A stretch of 64,000 bases of DNA, from contig NW_019211458.1 of the NCBI RefSeq assembly GCF_002443255.2, positions 39,255,897-39,319,896 of the forward strand. The letters run 5' to 3'. This DNA comes from Varroa destructor. Its lineage: Eukaryota; Arthropoda; Arachnida; Mesostigmata; Varroidae. Under the pieces are notes generated by a model. The model saw nothing but the letters and a program-made list of their open reading frames with translations. It ran no database searches and was not told where the DNA came from. Of this stretch, positions 59,591-64,000 are shown piece by piece; the first letter of the stretch is position 1, and every line of letters begins with the position of its first letter. Position numbers and translations under genes: made by a program.

Positions 59591-62500
59591 CTGTAGTAGT
59601 TGATTGTTGGTCCAATCAGGTGGTTGGTGAGAGAGATTAAGAAATAACAGTTGCGTTAGAAGACGCTTGCTTTTTATCCCCCGGCTGATTTAAAAACTGG
59701 CCACGATTCCCATCTCCATATAGCAGCGAAAAATTCATTTAAACAAGCTTTCTACCGAATGACCGCATTGTTCACCCACCGAGTATAAAAATTTATTTAA
59801 AAATCTAAAGCTAAATCAATCACGCAATTAACTCATCATTTTCAGTTGGGCTCTCTTGAATTTGTCCAGCCGTCTCACAACGTAGATAGATAGGAACTCA
59901 CTTCAAGGTTCAAAAGTGATAAAATAATAAAAACAAATTAGTTGCCCGTATATCCCATTCGTTTAGATTAATGTATTTTAAACAAAAGAAACTAGAGTGA
60001 TAAATCTTAATGAAGAACGTGCGCAATGAGCAAATAGATAATTACCGAACTTCCTAGTTTATTGTTTATTTTCGCGACCCTGTTCGAATTTATCTTAATG
60101 TCACTGTTGTTATTTAGGTTCCGGCGTCTTTCACATTCAGGTCTAGCTGTTATACAATCATCAGACGATCTTTAATTAGGTGTTTTTATGTGAACTTGTC
60201 CACAGCACGAATCCAAATTAATAATACTAAATGACTAACCCCCCATAAAAACGGTTACCGCAATAACAGGGCCGAATCTGGATAGTTTAAAAAAGTCTGC
60301 AACACTTAAAGCAACCATGTTAAAATAAATACCAGAACATAACACATGCTTCTTTCCAAGTCATTTTCTGCACTAAATACATCTACGAATTTCCTTATCA
60401 CCCCTTCTTCACGTGTCTTACGCCGAGCCATCAGAAATATACCACCCGAGGGCAATTTTGAAAAAGTCATTAGACACCATACTTGCCTTTTGCCAGCTCT
60501 TATGCCTCCAAAGAAATCAATAACGCTTGATAAAGTGAACACGCAGTGCTCACTGTCTACACCAAGTGAATAGTTTTTCACTTCACTTATTTGTGTTCAC
60601 CCTGCGAAAGGTTATCATCGATTTGGCAATTTTACCAAGTACCCTAAATACAATAGATTTGTAAACTTCTTCTTAAATAAGTGAACCTATCGGCAAATAA
60701 AATGTCAAATTTTATTTGAGCTCTGACGTCTCATTAACATCGAATAAGCTCCAGATAATATTTGGTCCGTCCCCAGTGTCCGTATCCAGGATATAGATAA
60801 TTCGATTCTTCGCTTGAGCACCCATTCAACATATCTTAGATATGCAAATTTTGTACAGCAGCTTTATACGAAAAGGATATATCGAACCGATTTCATCGAC
60901 CATATCAAGTTAGCTACACAAATAAAACTGACGGATCACAGTACCCTTCAAAGAAAATAGACAGGTAATGGTTTCGTAACTTTATGTGGTAGTACGCTTA
61001 TTTTTCGCTCAGCTCCTCCCATAAGTGTTTTTCAAGATGACGATTAAAAATTAAAAAAAAAATCTTGCACTTATCGATCTGGCAAGCCTAAATACGACAC
61101 AGTTCAGTTACGACCTGTCTTTTGTTAAAGTATTAATAGTATTCGTTGTAAGTACCATTCAAATTGAAGTGAGACCAAAGTTTCACATTCAAAAACCTAG
61201 TATGTCTCTCTTCTAATCTACACGATAGTTTTCGGGGTGACTCTGGGAGTCAGACCGGTAAACACAGACGAGGCTGTTAAATGTTACATCAGAAACTTCC
61301 TTAAAGATATCAAAAACGTTACGTCCAAATCTATTTCAAACTCTGCGTTTTATAAAAAATTAGTCGACATATATGAGAAGTTAGTTGCGATTAGATTTAC
61401 GAGAAACGTCTCTGAATATCGCCAACTCTAGTCACCACGCAAGTCATTGCACGTTGATGTAGCATGAACCTCCCTCTTTCTATCCTACCGGTCATGTAAC
61501 GCCTTCGAGTATAGATAAGACCTTGTTTGATAGACCGCTCCATCAGCTTTGCTTGAGAAGTACATTGTGGAGAGCAAACAACTCGACTTAGCCTACCAGC
61601 TAGTTCTAATGACATGAGCCTAGCATCAGCTCTGCAATTGGCTCGGATCAATTGTAAAACAAAAATAATAAGAATCTTCTGTAAACAATCTTTAACTTTT
61701 TTACTGGATTGCCGGGAACAGAACCTTTTCCGCGCTTCATAACCACTTGTGCCAATTGAGCGATTCTCTGATAAACCCCAATTGTTTGCTACTATTAAAA
61801 ATTGGACTTACCGTAGGCGCCACCGCCGCCTCCTCCCTGGCGGTAGTTGTCCTTGGGGCCATAACTTTGGTTCTGGCCATAACCGCTGCCACCTCCACTG
61901 TTGCTATAACCTTGGTTGTCACCATAGCCACCTCCTGCTCCGCTGCTTACGTATCCGCCCCCATTTTGCTGGTATCTACTGGGTCGTACATTACGCAAAA
62001 TTGTAGTTAGTAATCGTTGCGATTTTACCCAAGACGTTAGAGCTGTACGAAAATATGTATCTGGACATTTTTCTGACTACAAAGCAACCAAATTTTTTTT
62101 AAACTTACCCTCCACCGCCTCCCTGGTTGTAGCCCTGACCCTGAGCCTGGTTACCGTAACCGCCCTGGTTTCGGTTGTAATTGTCCATACCATTCTGGTA
62201 TCCGCCTCCGTTGTTCTGAGGTCCCCCATATCCTCCGTTCTGTCGATCATTATAACCGTGGTTATTCTGGCCCTGCGGGGGACCGCCCACGTTGTAGTCC
62301 TGCTGCTGTTGTTGTTGCTGTTGTTGCTGGTTGTTCTCCCAACGTCCGCGCTTTTGCGCCGGTCCCAGGTTATCGCCTCGTCCACCCTGAGGCGGGCCTC
62401 GTCTACCAACGTTCGGTCCCCTCTGGAGGTTTAGAGGACCTCCGGGGCCACGCATTGGGCCACCGGGTCCTCGCTGAGGTCCACCGGGCCCACGCTGAGG

Positions 62501-62968
62501 TCCACCGGGCCCACGCTGAGGTCCACCGGGTCCACGCTGAGGTCCACCGGGTCCACGCTGCGGGTCACCCGGTCCACGTTGAGGTCCCCCAGGCCCTCCT
62601 GGACCCCTGATAGGTCCTCCAGGTCCGCGCAAGTGACCGTTAGGTCCAACTGGCGCCTTGAGAGGGCCTCCAACGCCACGCATAGGTCCACCAGGACCAC
62701 CAGGTCCACCTGGAAGTCCTCTCATGGGACCACCGGGGCCCCCTGGGCATCGCATGGGCCCACCGGGTCCTCCAGGTCCCCCTGGCCCGCCACGTATTGA
62801 GCCAGGTCCACCGGGAGGTCCCATACGACCAGGAGGGCCGCCAGGTCCGCCTGGACCGCGCATCGGGCCAGGGGGGCCAGGTGGACACATACGGCCAGGC
62901 GGTCCCCTCATTGGGCCTCCCCCCATGCGGCCTCCACGAGGTCCGCCACGTCCTCGTCCACGTTCCAT
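59478..62968 (-). CDS. Three-exon gene for a 379-aa Gly/Pro/Arg-rich, prion-like low-complexity protein
   Basis: Seen: coding exons 62968-62109, 61978-61812 and 59590-59478 join in frame (860+167+113 = 1140 nt, 379 residues plus TAA). The ATG has A at -3 and G at +4, and an in-frame TGA lies ten codons upstream. Residues 1-212 are Gly/Pro/Arg with RGG and GPGGPQR units, 214-223 are ten Gln, and the rest is Gly/Tyr/Asn/Gln-rich, ending in GQRQPY. There is no signal peptide, membrane segment, RRM or zinc finger. Known: RGG plus Tyr/Gln-rich tails occur in FUS-type and hnRNP proteins that bind RNA and condense in nuclei or granules. Inference: an RNA-granule or nuclear protein; no ortholog is recognised. 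Similar composition also occurs in glycine-rich or collagen-like structural proteins, but there is no Gly-X-Y register or secretion signal. A further exon inside the 2.2-kb intron 2 is possible. No AATAAA is obvious within about 600 nt after the stop. Confidence 0.85.
59591..61811 (-). other. Intron 2 of the low-complexity gene
   Basis: A 2221-nt GT-AG intron. Apart from the Tc1-like fragment at 61397-61651 it holds a minus-strand open frame at 60306-60581 (91 codons, GTG start) that I do not recognise, and AT-rich sequence. No exon with the Gly/Tyr/Gln composition of the flanking exons is visible. Confidence 0.6.
61397..61651 (-). mobile_element. Possible Tc1-like transposase linker fragment inside intron 2
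   Basis: An open minus-strand frame of about 84 codons contains CRADARLMSLELAGRLSR followed by MERSIKQGL and LHQRAMTC. The spacing and residues resemble the stretch between the DNA-binding half and the first catalytic Asp of Tc1-like transposases (R..RL, R.L...GL.ARRP, HR..RL.W). Nothing resembling the DDE core or terminal repeats follows, so at most it is a fragment. It could be a chance frame. Confidence 0.3.
61812..61978 (-). CDS. Exon 2 of the low-complexity gene (Gly/Ser/Tyr-rich)
   Basis: It encodes about 55 residues such as YQQNGGGYVSS and GYGQNQSYGP. The acceptor is CAG|TAG|A: use of the first AG (exon from 61978) adds one Arg, use of the second (exon from 61975) omits it, and both keep frame with exon 1. 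The donor is TACG|GTAAGT at 61811. Composition matches the exon 1 tail, and the phase fits both neighbours exactly, which is the main support. Confidence 0.83.
62109..62968 (-). CDS. Exon 1 of the low-complexity gene (start codon, Gly/Pro/Arg head, poly-Gln)
   Basis: It encodes residues 1-286 plus two bases of codon 287. It begins MERGRGRGGPRGG and ends at a GGAGG|GTAAGT donor (intron bases 62108 downward). GC content is far above the flanks. It holds six copies of a 7-residue GPGGPQR unit at residues 127-171, KRGRWENN before ten Gln, then NVGGPPQGQ and Gly/Asn/Tyr repeats. Reading through the donor meets a stop two bases later, which supports splicing. Long open frames on the opposite strand here are shadows of the G/C-rich repeats. 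Confidence 0.87.
62472..62597 (-). repeat. 21-bp in-frame tandem array (six units) in exon 1
   Basis: The plus-strand landmark CGCTGAGG or its variants recurs at 62472, 62493, 62514, 62535, 62556 and 62577, exactly 21 bp apart. On the coding strand each unit encodes GPGGPQR. The last two units have diverged (one gives GDP). The two units nearest 62472 are nearly identical, which suggests recent unequal exchange or slippage. Confidence 0.9.
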
Positions 62969-63077
62969 ATTTGTGTTTTTAGTTCCACGCCAGTATCACA
63001 ACACTGTAGTTTACATGAAAATGATTAAACAACACCGCATTAGCTGCAATAGTTACAGATGTTTCCCCATAGTGACG

Positions 63078-63085
63078 CTTTTATG

Positions 63086-63116
<31 letters not shown>
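63078..63116 (-). promoter_or_regulatory. TA-repeat with TATA-like element upstream of the low-complexity gene
   Basis: A (TA) run of about 12 units at 63093-63116 is followed, in the minus sense, by ATACATAAAAG ending at 63078, about 110 bp before the start codon. That spacing suits a TATA element plus a short 5' leader. This is inference: the TA run could be a plain microsatellite and the true start could lie in an unseen 5' exon. Confidence 0.3.
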
Positions 63117-64000
63117 GCCACTTATGATAACTGATTTATGTCATTCCTTTACTCTAAATCTCTCTTTAATATATTCTTTATTTTTCTTCGTCTAGTAGTT
63201 TATTCAACGAAGTATATTCCAAGTAGTATAAGCTATATCCTTAGCACGTGGTATTCCAATTCAGCGTTTAACTATACTTGGGGCCTGAAAAACCAGCACT
63301 TTCGCTTGATGAATAAATAAAGATTTTTCCTCTGTAGGGAGTTTTTCCTACAGATACAGCATTCGGCTAAACATAGATAGATAGAGAGTAAATCGCTTAA
63401 ATAAATAGCTAAAGATAGACTTTTTTATTAGCCCTTGATAGATTATATACATAAAGGTATATAAAATCATATCGAAAATATTAAATATCGAGAGAAAAAG
63501 ATAACTATAGTAGCGTTTACTTTCAGCTCAGTTTATATAGAATTATACATAAGCCCTATAGTGCGTAAACTAATTGCAGGGTTATGTCGTTTTCATGAGG
63601 ACATTTTTGACCAGCGTTGTGGATAACCCAACAGGTCGCGTGTGCGACTCATACAATAATAAAATCGAAAAAATAGCAGTTAAACATATAGGCTTGCCTT
63701 AGAGAAATTCCCAAGCTCGACCACATAAACCAAAACAAATATTTAAGCGATGCTTTCTTTTTGACGCTTGTCATCACTCCTAACTAGTCAGATAGTTTAG
63801 CATCAACAGATTAAGCAAGGATCTTTAATCATTCATACAAATAATATGTCGAGTACTGATACTCCTAGAAATCAATTCATTGCTTTAAATTGGATTCTTT
63901 GTAACACAAACAAAACGACGGTACCTTCTTTATTATTCTTAAGGAACCTTATACGTCATCGTTTGTTTACTGAAACTGATCACAATCAGCACATGTTATG
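63117..64000. other. Non-coding, AT-rich 5' flank
   Basis: GATA and TAGA-rich sequence (63.37-63.5 kb). No gene or clear regulatory site beyond the TA/TATA-like element listed. Confidence 0.5.

Noticed and set aside
62579..63134. Long plus-strand Gly/Pro frames opposite the low-complexity gene
   Set aside because: They mirror the GC-rich repeats; the minus-strand reading has splice phases, a start codon and a natural C terminus.

Overview
The window looks like a gene-poor stretch of an animal nuclear genome, most likely an arthropod; I cannot name the species. Evidence: GT-AG introns, long AT-rich non-coding tracts, TA, CAA and AAT microsatellites, and fossils of a mariner DNA transposon and a CR1/Jockey-type LINE. 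There are no operons, ribosome binding sites, CRISPR arrays, rRNA or tRNA genes that I can support.

The only confidently supported gene is on the minus strand at 59478-62968. Three exons join in frame across canonical GTAAGT/AG junctions into a 379-residue low-complexity protein: a Gly/Pro/Arg head with a 7-residue repeat, a run of ten Gln, and a Gly/Tyr/Asn/Gln prion-like tail. It resembles the disordered parts of RGG/FUS-type RNA-binding proteins but has no visible RRM. Its second intron acceptor side offers a CAGTAG tandem choice, and its 2.2-kb second intron holds a possible Tc1-like transposase remnant.

Mobile-element fossils, all on the minus strand: a CR1/Jockey-like LINE reverse transcriptase at about 11.33-12.0 kb (perhaps extending to 13.2 kb), and two head-to-tail mariner transposase copies at 31.5-33.4 kb. 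All are broken by stops and frameshifts.

The rest (about 90 percent) is intergenic or intronic. It alternates AT-rich sequence with GC-richer patches of 0.5-2 kb near 0.5, 14-16, 18.5-19.3, 20.2-21, 22.5, 24-26, 27.3, 30.5, 34, 35.4, 37-38, 40, 42.5-43.2, 46.5-47.5 and 48.5 kb. Several open frames with splice signals or a core promoter (20.2, 28.9, 40.0-41.0, 55.5 and 57.8 kb) are listed as low-confidence candidates. At this base composition, frames of about 100 codons and isolated GTAAGT sites are expected by chance, so these are hypotheses rather than genes.
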